Shown: in pieces, positions 41,535-53,040 of the stretch
Layout: each line of letters opens with the position of its first letter
Position numbering within the stretch: the stretch's first letter is position 1
From: Ellagibacter isourolithinifaciens
GTDB lineage: Bacteria; Actinomycetota; Coriobacteriia; Coriobacteriales; Eggerthellaceae
Direction: 5' to 3'
Length of the DNA stretch: 64,000 nt
Assembly: GCF_008831035.1 (NCBI RefSeq)
Contig: NZ_WAJR01000006.1
Span: 1 to 64,000, forward strand
Position numbers and translations under genes: made by a program
Notes under the pieces: generated by a model
Told to the model about the DNA's origin: nothing
What the model saw: the letters and a program-made list of their open reading frames with translations, nothing else
The model's database searches: none

Positions 41535-42242
41535 CTACTCCTTGCTCGGGAAGTGCGGGCAGCCTTCCTTGAGGCATTCGGCGTTTCTCGCGTAAAACGC
41601 ACAGGTCACCTTTTCAGGAGTCTCCATTTCCACGCCGTGCATCTCCTTGGCGAAGGCGACGCTCTCGAGAATCGCCGTGAATCCCGTGCGCTTGCAGCAG
41701 CGCGGGCCTCCCAAATCGGCGAGCTTCCCCAAGATACGTGAGGTCAAGCGCTGTGTTTGCGCCCAGGGGTCGCGCGTCATGGGCGTCGACCCGGAAACGA
41801 TCGACCACCACTGCCCGGCACTTGTCGCGGCGCCGCATGTGCCCCAGAACCCGCAGGTGCCGCCTGGCACGAGAAGTGAGCGCTTCTGTAGCTCGGCGAG
41901 CGCCTTCTCCAAGTCGATGTCGCCGCCGGCGTTCTTGTAAGCGGCCATGAGCGAAGCTCCGATGAGGGTGTGGTGCTCGGGCCCGTTCGGGTAGATCGAC
42001 TTGTCGCTCATGATCTTCTGCGCGATGCGGATGGGATTCTTCGAGTCGGTTTCACGGCATACGGCCATGATATGCTTGACCCCGCCCGCGCGATGGCATG
42101 CGTCGCACACGTAGTGGCCCTCGACGCAGACGGAATGCCCCGTCTCCTTCTTGCCGCAGATTTGGCAGGTGACGTCTTGCGCCTCCTTAAAGTAGGCAAG
42201 CGGCTCCCCGCATACCAGGCAAATTCCCTTTCCTGCTGACAT
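41535..42242 (-). CDS. DUF5714 family protein
   Basis: A 235-aa cysteine-rich protein. The N-terminus reads CLVCGEPLAYFKEAQDVTC, then CQICGKKETGHSVC, VEGHYVCDACHRAGG, resembling a zinc-ribbon pair, with more Cys later (CGFWGTCGAATSAG, GGPRCCKRTG, CLKEGCPHFP). This matches the DUF5714 layout, a family often linked to radical SAM or methanogen-type metabolism. Its function is unknown. It lies downstream of the ABC transporter genes on the same strand (28 bp) and may be co-transcribed with them. Confidence 0.72.
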   Translation of the reverse strand: MSAGKGICLVCGEPLAYFKEAQDVTCQICGKKETGHSVCVEGHYVCDACHRAGGVKHIMAVCRETDSKNPIRIAQKIMSDKSIYPNGPEHHTLIGASLMAAYKNAGGDIDLEKALAELQKRSLLVPGGTCGFWGTCGAATSAGQWWSIVSGSTPMTRDPWAQTQRLTSRILGKLADLGGPRCCKRTGFTAILESVAFAKEMHGVEMETPEKVTCAFYARNAECLKEGCPHFPSKE

Positions 42243-42270
42243 AAATCCCCTCTCTCTTGCCTTTACCAGG

Positions 42271-43302
42271 CTAGCTCCACTTCACTGTCTTGCGAACGAG
42301 AAGCCCCACCAGGAAGTCCAAAATGGTGACAACGATCCCGACCATGATAATGCCCGCGACGACGTTCGTGTAGTTCGCGTAGTTCGTGTAGTTGATGACG
42401 AAGTACCCAAGCCCGCTTGTGGCGCCATACATCTCGGCCATGACCAGCATCAACATGGCGGTCGGCAGCTGTGTTTTCAACCCGGTCGCAACCGTGGGGT
42501 ACAGATACGGCAGAAGAACCTGGAAGATCATCGTGGGCGTGGAAAGCCCCATCATGCGCGCCGAGTCGAGGATGTGCTTGTCGAGGGACTCCACGCGCAG
42601 GATGGTGTTCAAAAGCGTTGGCCAGAAAATGCCGAGGAAGATGACGGCAACAGCTGCGGCTTTGAACGAGGGCAGAAGCATCACCAGATACGGCGCGAAC
42701 ACGATGGCTGGCACGGGCGCGAGCACGTGCGCGATGGGGTAGACCGCTTCGCGCACCTTGGGCATCCAGCCCACGAACAGCCCGATGATGTTGCCGGCGA
42801 TAAGCGAGGTGATGAAGCCCTCTGCGAGCAGGATCATCGATGACGTTACGTTCTTGAGGAGCTCCTCCCATCGCGCGGGGAACACAGCGAACACGTTCTC
42901 GGGGTTGGGGATGAGCACCGGGTGCGTGAGCTTTAAGTCGGTCGAGACGGTTTCCCAAACGATGAGCAGCAGAAACACGACGATCGCGATGTGGCACGTC
43001 GAACGCTTCCGCCCGCCCGCGAAATAGCGCCACAAGAACAGCGCCTCGATGATCGCCGCGGCGACGTAGAAGGGGACGCTCGTCTTCGGGTGGACCTTGC
43101 CTGGGATCGCGATTGCTGCGAGAAGCGCCAGGAACAACACGTTCGCCAGGACAAACGGCACGGTGAGCACCTGACGTGCAAAGCTTTTGGTCGAGCTGGG
43201 CGCAGGTGTTGTGGTGCGTGCGACCGAAGGCATCGCGACGCTTGTGGCCTCGCTTTCGGCGAGGGGGGAATCGTCCGCGACGGGTTTTCTCCCGAACGGC
43301 AT
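42271..43302 (-). CDS. ABC transporter permease (nitrate/sulfonate/taurine type)
   Basis: A 343-aa permease with about six transmembrane segments. The start MPFGRKPVADD at 43302 has AAAGGAGG upstream and overlaps the ATPase stop. The inner-membrane binding-protein-dependent transport signature is seen as EGFITSLIAGNIIGLFVGWM, and the EAA-type loop is in DSARMMGLSTPTMIFQVLLP. It has an N-terminal extension of about 45 polar residues. Together with the ATPase (43302-44090) and the Tat lipoprotein (44163-45338) it forms an import system. Confidence 0.88.
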   Translation of the reverse strand: MPFGRKPVADDSPLAESEATSVAMPSVARTTTPAPSSTKSFARQVLTVPFVLANVLFLALLAAIAIPGKVHPKTSVPFYVAAAIIEALFLWRYFAGGRKRSTCHIAIVVFLLLIVWETVSTDLKLTHPVLIPNPENVFAVFPARWEELLKNVTSSMILLAEGFITSLIAGNIIGLFVGWMPKVREAVYPIAHVLAPVPAIVFAPYLVMLLPSFKAAAVAVIFLGIFWPTLLNTILRVESLDKHILDSARMMGLSTPTMIFQVLLPYLYPTVATGLKTQLPTAMLMLVMAEMYGATSGLGYFVINYTNYANYTNVVAGIIMVGIVVTILDFLVGLLVRKTVKWS

Positions 43303-44090
43303 CAGCAGTCCTCCTTTCCCGTTGCGGTGGCGTCGAACAGCTCCATGACCTCGCGTTTGACATCGCGCAGCCGCACATCTTCCACGATGGCATCGGCACT
43401 GCGAGCGCGGTCTTTCGGCAGGATGAACTCGCGCGTGATGTGGCGGGGCTCCATGAAGATGAGGCGGTCGGCGAGAATGAGCGCTTCGTCGATGTCGTGC
43501 GTCACGAAGACCGCCGTCTTGCAGCAGCCTTCGCCCTCGTTCCACAGGCGCAGCAAAAGCTCTTGCAGTTTGCCGCGGATGAGCGGGTCGAGCGCCCCGA
43601 AGGGCTCGTCGAGCAGCATCGTGGGCGCATCGATGCCCAGCGCGCGTGCGATTGCCACCCGCTGACGCATGCCGCCCGAGAGCTGGTAAGGGTAGCGGTT
43701 CGCTGCGTCTTCCATGCCTACCTGGGCAAGTAGCTCCATCGCGCGCACCTTCGCCTGCTCCTTGGAGATGTCCTTGTTCGTCTGGCGGATCGAGAACATG
43801 ACGTTCTTAAGGGCGGTCTGCCAGGGGAACAAAGAGTAGCTTTGAAACACGATCGACCGGTCGGGCCCAGGCCCTGAAACTGGTACATTATCGATGAGTA
43901 TTTCTCCCGCGGTTGGCATCGACAGGCCCGCGAGCAGGGACAACAGCGTCGACTTGCCGCATCCTGAATGGCCGATGAGGCATACGAACTCGCCGTCGGC
44001 GATTTCAAGGTCGATGTCCTCGAGCGCCAGAAACGATTCATCGCCGTCGACGTAGGAGTAGCTCACGTTTTTGAATGAGATGGCAGGCAT
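43302..44090 (-). CDS. ABC transporter ATPase (SsuB/TauB-like)
   Basis: A 262-aa ATPase. Walker A GHSGCGKSTLLSLLAG lies near residue 41, the signature LSGGMRQRVAIARALG and Walker B DAPTMLLDEPFGALDP follow, with the His switch FVTHDIDEAL. The order and sequence are typical of nitrate/sulfonate/taurine importers (SsuB, NrtD). It is co-transcribed with the permease and separated from the binding-protein gene by a hairpin. Confidence 0.9.
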   Translation of the reverse strand: MPAISFKNVSYSYVDGDESFLALEDIDLEIADGEFVCLIGHSGCGKSTLLSLLAGLSMPTAGEILIDNVPVSGPGPDRSIVFQSYSLFPWQTALKNVMFSIRQTNKDISKEQAKVRAMELLAQVGMEDAANRYPYQLSGGMRQRVAIARALGIDAPTMLLDEPFGALDPLIRGKLQELLLRLWNEGEGCCKTAVFVTHDIDEALILADRLIFMEPRHITREFILPKDRARSADAIVEDVRLRDVKREVMELFDATATGKEDC

Positions 44091-44118
44091 GGAGTCCTCG
44101 CGATATCGGATGGAAAAG

Positions 44119-44152
44119 AAGCGCGCCCGCTAGCCAGGCTGCGGGCGCGCTG
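44119..44152 (-). terminator. Attenuating hairpin between binding-protein and ATPase genes
   Basis: GCGCGCCCGC (44121-44130) pairs perfectly with GCGGGCGCGC (44141-44150). It has no T-run, so it probably protects the binding-protein message or reduces read-through, giving more binding protein than ATPase. Confidence 0.6.
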
Positions 44153-44162
44153 GGGAAGGTAG

Positions 44163-45338
44163 TTAGATGCCGAGCGTGTTGTGCTTCGCATACTCGGCAG
44201 CGAGCTTCTCGTAGAAGTCCTTGTTCTCGCCGCGCTCGATAAGCGCATCAAGCGCTGCCTTGTAGATGGTTGAGTCCATGTGCTCGACGATGAGCTCCTT
44301 GTTGGTGTCGTCGATGTCGCCGTTGTCGACCATGTCGCCGTAGAACGCTTTCACGTCGTCGGTGTAGGGGTCCATCTCGAACTTCATCGCGGCAACGTAG
44401 TCGCCCTTGCCGTACGTGATGTTCTCGATGTACTCCTCGGGTTGGCCGGAGTACTCAACGATGGTTGCGATGGTTCCCGCGTGGTCGCTCTCGATGTCGT
44501 AGAGGGCGCGCAGGTTGGCGATCTCGAACTTGATGAGCGCCGAGCGCTTCTCCTCGAACGCCTTGCGATTCGTGGTCTGGCGGCAGCAAGGGAACTCCTT
44601 GCCCGTCAGCTCGTTGGGGCGAAACGCCACGGCGCATTTGCCGCCCTGCGTTGCGACGTAGCCGTAGCCGCTGTTCACGAAGCACATGTCGATCTCGCCG
44701 TTTTCAACTGCGGCAACTTCGGCAGCAGAGCTTTCCAGCAGGATGAATTCCACGTCCTTGCCGTCCTCGATGCCGTTTTGGCGCAGCCAGCTCTTGGTGA
44801 TCATGTGGCCGGTCTCCATGCGGAAGCAGCCGATCTTCTTCCCCTTGAAATCCTCGGGCTTCTTATAGGCGTCCTTGTTCTCGATGAGCGTGACGCACTC
44901 GGAGCCATCGGCGACGGTGCCACCGAAGATGACCAGGTCATCGCCCTGTCCGATATAGGTGCAGGAAGGGATGGAGCCGAAGGGAAGCACGTCGGCGGTG
45001 CCGTTGGAGAGCGCAGGCATTGCCTCGGGGAAGCCGCCCGACACGGTCTGCGTGGCGACGTTGAGCTTCTCTTCCTCGTAGTAACCCTTCTTGAGGGCCA
45101 AGATGATGGCGGCGATCTTCGAGTCCTTGCCCAGAAGCACGATGTTGAGGTCTTCGATGTCGGCCGAAATCGTGTTGTCGTACTTGCTTTCGGGGGCGTC
45201 GGTTTTCGCCTCGGACTTGTCCTCGGTTTTCTGCTCGCTTGCACATCCGCCGAGGGCGGCGATGCCTGCGAGTGCTCCTGCGGTTGCCGCGCCCTTGACG
45301 AAGGTGCGGCGAGAAAGGTTGTCGATGGTTTGGACCAT
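44163..45338 (-). CDS. ABC transporter substrate-binding lipoprotein, Tat-exported
   Basis: A 391-aa SsuA/NMT1-like periplasmic binding protein. It begins MVQTIDNLSRRTFVKGAATA, with the twin-arginine motif SRRTFVKG and a lipobox GIAALGGC, so it is exported folded by Tat and lipid-anchored. The body has DLNIVLLGKDSKIAAIILAL and FGSIPSCTYIGQGDDLVIFGG, typical of this fold. AAGGAGGAAC precedes the ATG at 45338; the frame upstream is not coding. It is the first gene of the transporter operon. The substrate is unknown; oxyanions, sulfonates and thiamine precursors are family substrates. Confidence 0.88.
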   Translation of the reverse strand: MVQTIDNLSRRTFVKGAATAGALAGIAALGGCASEQKTEDKSEAKTDAPESKYDNTISADIEDLNIVLLGKDSKIAAIILALKKGYYEEEKLNVATQTVSGGFPEAMPALSNGTADVLPFGSIPSCTYIGQGDDLVIFGGTVADGSECVTLIENKDAYKKPEDFKGKKIGCFRMETGHMITKSWLRQNGIEDGKDVEFILLESSAAEVAAVENGEIDMCFVNSGYGYVATQGGKCAVAFRPNELTGKEFPCCRQTTNRKAFEEKRSALIKFEIANLRALYDIESDHAGTIATIVEYSGQPEEYIENITYGKGDYVAAMKFEMDPYTDDVKAFYGDMVDNGDIDDTNKELIVEHMDSTIYKAALDALIERGENKDFYEKLAAEYAKHNTLGI

Positions 45339-45726
45339 GCGGTTCCTCCTTGGCTTGTTGGGATGTTCCCTATAAAGACATGATTCACATATAGCACATA
45401 AGCCAGCATTAGACATATAACAATAATTTAAAACGTTACTATTTATCTTGCATAGGTAGTGGATGATCTGAGGAAACACTATCGAATGGGTATGCATTAA
45501 TGAGGCAGTTCCCTATATAAACTAGCATGGATTGGCATTCAAGCAGGCGTGATACTGTGCCGCTCTTGCCGTTGCCGCGCTGGCCGATTGCCCTGTTTCT
45601 GCTGTTTGCCTTCTGTCCGAGCGGCGATTGCGTCTCCGCCGCGCGTTCTGGCGTATGATGGGGCAAACGAACGATTTCCCCGCGCGCGATAAGCGCAAGG
45701 CGGGCGACGAAGACAAGGGAGTCCTC
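45339..45726. promoter_or_regulatory. AT-rich divergent control region, transporter / hypE
   Basis: No gene in 388 bases. The left half is unusually AT-rich. On the minus strand, TATATGT occurs twice, 27 nt apart, around a TTATGTG, which might be operator direct repeats for the transporter operon. The right half becomes GC-rich before hypE; the extended ORF there (45628 on) lacks a ribosome site until 45727. Confidence 0.35.
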
Positions 45727-46749
45727 ATGGACGAGAAAGTGATGCTCGGGCACGGCAGCGGCGGATCGATGATGAAGCGCATCATCGATGAGGTTTTCTA
45801 CGAGGCCTACGGAAACGACGAGCTTCTGCAGGGGAACGACGCGGCGGTTCTGCCGGCGCCCAAACCTGGCGAGCGGCTGGCCTTCTCCACCGACAGCTTC
45901 GTCGTGACCCCTCAGTTCTTCCCCGGTGGCAACATCGGGCGGCTCGCGATTTGCGGCACGGTGAACGATGTGGCCACTTCGGGCGCCCGCCCGCTTTATC
46001 TGAGCTGCGGTTTCATCCTTGAAGAGGGTTATCCCATGGCTGATTTGAAGCGCATTTGCTCCACGATGGCAGAAACGGCGCGCGAGGCGGGCGTGCGTTT
46101 GGTCACGGGCGATACGAAGGTTGTGAACCGCGGCCACGGTGATGGCGTGTTCATTAACACCGCGGGTGTGGGCGTTGTTCCCGAGGGGGTGAGCCTGGGC
46201 GGTGAGCAGTGCAAACCGGGCGATAAGGTGCTCGTCAGCGGCACTTTGGGCGACCACGGCATCACCGTCATGAGCTGCCGAGAGGGCTTAAGCTTCTCGG
46301 CCGACTTGCAAAGCGATGCGGCTCCGCTGAACCACCTGATCGCTGAGGTTCTCGCAGTCGCGCCCAATACGCGCTGCTTTCGCGATCCGACGCGCGGCGG
46401 CTTGGCGTCGACGCTCAACGAGTTCGCTGATCAGGCGCAGGTCGACATCACCATCGAAGAGGACTCCGTGCCTGTGAAGGACGCGGTGCGCGGCGCCTGC
46501 GAGATGCTCGGCTACGATGTGCTCCAAGTGGCGAACGAGGGCAAGATGGTTTGCGTCGTCCCCGCTGACGAGGCGGATGCCGCGCTTGGCGCCATGCGAG
46601 CGAACAAGTACGGCGTCGATGCGGCCATCATCGGCGAAGTTGGCGAGATGCAGCCCGAGCGCGGGCCGAAGGTCTACCTGCGCACGGCTTTCGGCGGCAA
46701 GCGCATCCTCGACATGCTGGTGGGCGAGCAGCTCCCGCGCATCTGCTAG
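45727..46749 (+). CDS. hypE: Hydrogenase maturation protein HypE
   Basis: A 340-aa protein that makes cyanide ligands for NiFe hydrogenases. It begins MDEKVMLGHGSGGSMMKRII, a HypE signature, and has the AIR-synthase-like ATP domain (LAFSTDSFVVTPQFFPGG, GTVNDVATSGARPLYLSCGF) and DPTRGGLASTLNEFA. The C-terminus ends PRIC, the terminal cysteine on which the thiocyanate is formed. AAGGGAGTCC precedes the ATG. No hypA, B, C, D or F is adjacent, so the rest of the maturation set must be elsewhere. Confidence 0.93.
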   Translation: MDEKVMLGHGSGGSMMKRIIDEVFYEAYGNDELLQGNDAAVLPAPKPGERLAFSTDSFVVTPQFFPGGNIGRLAICGTVNDVATSGARPLYLSCGFILEEGYPMADLKRICSTMAETAREAGVRLVTGDTKVVNRGHGDGVFINTAGVGVVPEGVSLGGEQCKPGDKVLVSGTLGDHGITVMSCREGLSFSADLQSDAAPLNHLIAEVLAVAPNTRCFRDPTRGGLASTLNEFADQAQVDITIEEDSVPVKDAVRGACEMLGYDVLQVANEGKMVCVVPADEADAALGAMRANKYGVDAAIIGEVGEMQPERGPKVYLRTAFGGKRILDMLVGEQLPRIC

Positions 46750-47173
46750 TAGGCCCTTGCCGGCAGACTCTCCGCTAGCGAGCCCCAGCTGCGAGTCCTC
46801 GCCGGGGGAATCCTCGTTAGTGAGCCTGCCCTCCAGCGACCCTTGCTAGCGGGCCGCTTCTTCTGAGCCCTTGCGAGCGAGAGCCTCTGCCGCGAACCCG
46901 TCCTCCGGCGATCCTCAAGCAGCGGGATGGAGCGCTTCATCCCAAAATGGGGAATAATCATCGGACGCGCCGCGAGGCGTGTCCGACTTTGCTCGGCGTA
47001 TCTTGACGTCTCGGTATCAATTCGCGCCGTACCCTGAAAAACGCTCGATTTCTCTTGCATTTAACGGCTGCAATGGTATCTTTTCGGGCAGTAGTTTCCC
47101 GAGCGCGCGGCGGTCAGTTGCGAGAGGGCGCCGGGATTCGCTTTCATCTGAATGAGACGAGAAGGAGTTTGAC
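46750..47173. repeat. Intergenic region with degenerate repeats
   Basis: Between hypE and the ferredoxin there is no credible gene. From about 46769 to 46885 four imperfect copies of a CTTGCTAGCGAGCC-type word occur (near 46769, 46812, 46843 and 46873). Further on, some T-rich sequence lies before the ferredoxin promoter. Confidence 0.4.
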
Positions 47174-47362
47174 ATGGCTCACCCGGTTATTGATGCAGAT
47201 GAGTGCATCGGCTGCGGCATTTGCGTTGACGCCTGCCCGCAGGAGGTTCTCGAGGTCGTCAACGGCGTTGCGGCTCCCGTGAACGAGGACAACTGCATCG
47301 CATGCGGTGATTGCGTCGAGGAGTGCCCGATGGGCGCTATCCCCGAGGTTGTCGAGGAATAA
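47174..47362 (+). CDS. 2[4Fe-4S] ferredoxin
   Basis: A 62-aa ferredoxin, clostridial type. Two C-x2-C-x2-C-x3-C-P motifs, CIGCGICVDACP and CIACGDCVEECP, bind two 4Fe-4S clusters. It starts at 47174 with GAAGGAGTTTG upstream and ends in an acidic tail. It supplies low-potential electrons to anaerobic enzymes; hydrogenase-related genes nearby are suggestive only. Confidence 0.94.
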   Translation: MAHPVIDADECIGCGICVDACPQEVLEVVNGVAAPVNEDNCIACGDCVEECPMGAIPEVVEE

Positions 47363-47382
47363 ACCTCACAGACAAAGCGAGA

Positions 47383-47416
47383 AAAGGCCGGCTGTTCAAT
47401 TGGGCAGCCGGCCTTT
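47383..47416. terminator. Bidirectional terminator, ferredoxin / pdxT
   Basis: AAAGGCCGGCTG (47383-47394) pairs with CAGCCGGCCTTT (47405-47416), a 12-bp stem with A and T flanks. It lies between convergent genes. Confidence 0.9.
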
Positions 47417-47436
47417 CTGTTTGCAGGACGTCCCTC

Positions 47437-48057
47437 CTACCCGATAAGGCTCACGAACAGCTCGTGAATCCGCAGGTCGTCGTCGAGCTCGGGATGGAAG
47501 GCTACGCCGAGCTGGTTGCCGGCTCTCACGGCGACGATGCGTCCATCGACCGTGGCGAGCGGGGTCGCGCCCTCGTGGACTTCGGCGATGTAGGGCGCAC
47601 GGATAAACGTCATGGGGACGTCGCCCTCGATGTCTGAAAACGGTGCTTTCGCGTGGAAGCTCCCCAGCTGCCGGCCGTAGGCATTTCTCCTCACGGTCAC
47701 GGGCAGCGTGCCGAAAGCTCCTGGCGCGACGGCTCCCCCGACCACTTCCGCGGTAGGGTCACCTGCGCCGGGAACGCCTTCCTCGACGGTTTTCGCGAGG
47801 AGGATGAGCCCCGCGCAGGTGCCCATAACGGGCATGCCGTCCGCAATGCGGCGGTGCAGCTCGTCGATCATGCCGAGCTCGCGCAGGAGCTTCGCCTGCA
47901 CCGTGCTCTCGCCGCCCGGCAGCACAAGCGCGTCGAAAGGCTGGCGAACGTCGGGCCCTTGTCGCAGTTCCACGCATTCGCATCCCAGCTTCGAAAGCGC
48001 GCGCTCATGCTCGACAAACGCCCCCTGAACAGCCAGGACGGCAACTTTCTTTCCCAT
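47437..48057 (-). CDS. pdxT: Pyridoxal 5'-phosphate synthase glutaminase PdxT
   Basis: A 206-aa glutamine amidotransferase providing ammonia to PdxS. It begins MGKKVAVLAVQGAFVEHERA and contains ALVLPGGEST, GTCAGLILLA with the nucleophile Cys, and VAFHPELDDD with the catalytic His/Glu. The start at 48057 has GAAAGG upstream. It follows pdxS by 40 bp and forms the PLP synthase with it. Confidence 0.93.
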   Translation of the reverse strand: MGKKVAVLAVQGAFVEHERALSKLGCECVELRQGPDVRQPFDALVLPGGESTVQAKLLRELGMIDELHRRIADGMPVMGTCAGLILLAKTVEEGVPGAGDPTAEVVGGAVAPGAFGTLPVTVRRNAYGRQLGSFHAKAPFSDIEGDVPMTFIRAPYIAEVHEGATPLATVDGRIVAVRAGNQLGVAFHPELDDDLRIHELFVSLIG

Positions 48058-48097
48058 ATGCAAACCTTTCAGGCGATATCGACGTTCGAGGGGCCGC

Positions 48098-48988
48098 TTA
48101 CTTGCCACGCTCGGCCATGAGCAGGGCAATCTCGTTCTCGTTGATACCGACCATCGCCTCGCCAAGGTCCTCGGACAGTTCGGCGATGAGCTTGGCGTCG
48201 GTATAGTTCGCCACGGCTTTCACAATCGCCTGCGCGCGCTTGGCGGGGTTGCCGGACTTGAAGATACCCGAGCCCACGAACACGCCCTCAGCGCCGAGCT
48301 GCATCATGAGCGCGGCGTCTGCCGGAGTCGCCACGCCGCCGGCGGCGAAGTTCACGACTGGCAGCTTGCCGTTCTCGTGCACGTACTTCACGAGGTCGAC
48401 GGGCACCTGCAACTGCTTGGCGGCCTCGAACAGCTCGTCTGTGCGCAGGTTCTGGACGCGGCGAATCTCGGCGTTCATCATGCGCATGTGGCGCACGGCC
48501 TGAACGACGTCGCCAGTGCCCGGCTCGCCCTTCGTGCGGATCATCGTGGCGCCCTCGGCAACGCGGCGCAGCGCTTCGCCTAAGTCGCGCGCACCGCACA
48601 CGAACGGGACATTGAACTGGGTTTTGTCGATATGGAAGGTGTCGTCGGCGGGGGAGAGCACCTCGGATTCATCGATGTAGTCGATGTCGATGGCCTGCAG
48701 CACCTGCGCTTCCACGAAATGCCCGATGCGGCACTTCGCCATGACGGGGATGGACACGGCCTCTTGGATCCCTTTGATCATCTTCGGATCGCTCATGCGG
48801 GACACGCCGCCCGCCGCGCGGATGTCGGCGGGAATGCGCTCGAGCGCCATGACGGCGCAGGCTCCGGCCTCTTCGGCGATGTGCGCCTGCTCGGGTGTGG
48901 TGACGTCCATGATGACGCCGCCCTTGAGCATCTGGGCGAGCTGGCGATTCAACGCAACACGTTCGGTTGCGGTTTGCGATTCTGACAT
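48098..48988 (-). CDS. pdxS: Pyridoxal 5'-phosphate synthase lyase PdxS
   Basis: A 296-aa enzyme that makes PLP from ribose 5-phosphate, glyceraldehyde 3-phosphate and ammonia. Motifs: [75 protein letters not shown], and [20 protein letters not shown]. All the conserved lysines appear present. It is divergent from pdxR (49103-50680), which likely regulates it. Confidence 0.95.
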   Translation of the reverse strand: MSESQTATERVALNRQLAQMLKGGVIMDVTTPEQAHIAEEAGACAVMALERIPADIRAAGGVSRMSDPKMIKGIQEAVSIPVMAKCRIGHFVEAQVLQAIDIDYIDESEVLSPADDTFHIDKTQFNVPFVCGARDLGEALRRVAEGATMIRTKGEPGTGDVVQAVRHMRMMNAEIRRVQNLRTDELFEAAKQLQVPVDLVKYVHENGKLPVVNFAAGGVATPADAALMMQLGAEGVFVGSGIFKSGNPAKRAQAIVKAVANYTDAKLIAELSEDLGEAMVGINENEIALLMAERGK

Positions 48989-49052
48989 TTCCTACTCCTT
49001 CTATCGGCATTTGATAGTTTGGCATCATACGTCGAACTTGATCCTGTTAATA

Positions 49053-49082
49053 TGGTCAAATTACGAGTAATTAATAAGACCA
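49053..49082. promoter_or_regulatory. Candidate PdxR operator
   Basis: TGGTC (49053-49057) and GACCA (49078-49082) flank ATTAC-GA-GTAAT (49060-49071), a nested dyad in the AT-rich gap between divergent pdxS and pdxR. MocR/PdxR proteins bind sites in such gaps. Confidence 0.5.
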
Positions 49083-49102
49083 GATTGGTGTGATGACGGG
49101 AA

Positions 49103-50680
49103 ATGCTGTCCTACGATATGGGCAAGCGAGGAAACGCGAGCCGCTATGACTACCTCTATCGGCGTATTCGCCACGATATCGCCCATGGGAACATCCTGCC
49201 CGACGAGAAGCTTCCCTCCAAGCGGGCGCTCGCGCGCAATCTCGGCGTGAGCGTCATTACGATCGAAGCGGCCTACGCTCAGCTCATCGCGGAAGGCTAT
49301 GTGCGCGCCGAAGAGCGCAGGGGCTACTTCGCGTGCGAGCTTTCCCCCGTTGCGCGCGGCTGGCAATGCGGCGGGAAACGTGACGGGCAGCGCGGCGGAG
49401 ACCACCTGCGCGGGATTGCGGCGTCTGACAGCATCCCCGAAAACGCGATTCGGCGGCCCTCTCCCGCCTCTGCGGGCTTGACGCAGTTTCCCGCTGCCTC
49501 CCCAGAGCGAAGGCTCGCGTCCCCAGGCACTTCGGCGCGGATGGTCGAGGGCGTTCCGGCCTTCGCCTCGGGAGGCGGCCCGGCGACCCCCGCACCTTCG
49601 TCAGAGTCGGCGGCAACGGCGCTTTTCCCCTACCAAACCTGGGCTCGCGTGATGCGACGGACGCTTGCGGAGGAGTCTTCCGCAACGCTCGCGCAAGCCG
49701 CTCTCGGCGCTGGGTCTCCGCGTTTGCGTCGAGCAATTGCCGCTTACCTGCGCGAATACCGCGGCATGGATGTCCCCGCCGAGCGCATCGTCGTCGCTGC
49801 GGGATCGCAGACGCTCTATCAGCTGATAATCCAGCTGCTGGGGCGCGACCGCGCTTTCGCGATAGAATCCCCGGGGTATCCGCTGCTCGAGCGCATGTAC
49901 GATGCCCAGGGCGTGCGCTGCGCGAGCGTTCCGCTTGCGGCGGGAGGCATCCACGTCGCTGCATTGAGGGAAAGCGGCGCGAGTGTGGCGCATGTGATGC
50001 CCGCTCACCAATTCCCGACGGGGGTCGTCATGTCCGCCGCCCACCGACGCGATTTGCTCAACTGGTCGCGAATGGATGCGGCGCGGGCGTTTTCCTCCGA
50101 CGGGCCGCGCGGCCGCTTCATCATCGAAGACGACTACGATGCGGAATTCCGCATGTCGGGGCGCCCGATCGCGCCGCTCGCGAGCGTCGATGTGGCGGGG
50201 CGCGTCATCTATTTGAACTCGTTCACGAAAAGCCTCGGTGCGGCATTCCGCATCGCTTATATGGCCCTCTCCGAGGACCTCGCTGCGCAATTCGAGCTCA
50301 AACTGGGTTTTTACTCGAACACGGTCAGCCCACTCGAGCAGCTTGCCCTCGCCCGCTTCATCGAGCAGGGACATTACGAGCGGCATGTGAACCGCCTGCG
50401 TACCCATGTGAAGCGTCTGCAGGACGGGCTGGTGGGCCGCGTGCGCGAGAGCTCCCTTGCGCAGGAAGTCGCGTTCGAAGGGCTCGACCGGGGACTTTAC
50501 TTCTCGATGCGCGTGCGCAAAGGCACGCAAGACCGCGTTGTGGGGGCACTGCAGGCGGCGGGCGTGCAGCTTGCCTTCCTGGGGAAAGGCCCTCTTGCCT
50601 GGTCAGATGCTCAAGCGGGGGAGTCGGTCTTCGCGCTCAACTGCGAGAGCCTCAACATCGAAGAACTTGTCTTGCCGTAG
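49103..50680 (+). CDS. pdxR: MocR/PdxR-family PLP-dependent regulator
   Basis: A 525-aa regulator with a GntR-type winged helix at the N-terminus (YDYLYRRIRHDIAHGNILPD, KLPSKRALARNLGVSVITIE) and an aminotransferase-like domain that binds PLP: VVAAGSQTLYQLIIQLLG, FIIEDDYDAEFR, YLNSFTKSLGAAFRIAYM with the PLP lysine. A low-complexity Pro/Ala/Ser linker (about residues 90-170) separates the two. It is divergent from pdxS-pdxT, typical of PdxR, which activates them when PLP is low. The start could also be 49118. Confidence 0.87.
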   Translation: MLSYDMGKRGNASRYDYLYRRIRHDIAHGNILPDEKLPSKRALARNLGVSVITIEAAYAQLIAEGYVRAEERRGYFACELSPVARGWQCGGKRDGQRGGDHLRGIAASDSIPENAIRRPSPASAGLTQFPAASPERRLASPGTSARMVEGVPAFASGGGPATPAPSSESAATALFPYQTWARVMRRTLAEESSATLAQAALGAGSPRLRRAIAAYLREYRGMDVPAERIVVAAGSQTLYQLIIQLLGRDRAFAIESPGYPLLERMYDAQGVRCASVPLAAGGIHVAALRESGASVAHVMPAHQFPTGVVMSAAHRRDLLNWSRMDAARAFSSDGPRGRFIIEDDYDAEFRMSGRPIAPLASVDVAGRVIYLNSFTKSLGAAFRIAYMALSEDLAAQFELKLGFYSNTVSPLEQLALARFIEQGHYERHVNRLRTHVKRLQDGLVGRVRESSLAQEVAFEGLDRGLYFSMRVRKGTQDRVVGALQAAGVQLAFLGKGPLAWSDAQAGESVFALNCESLNIEELVLP

Positions 50681-53035
<2,355 letters not shown>

Positions 53036-53040
53036 TCGCT

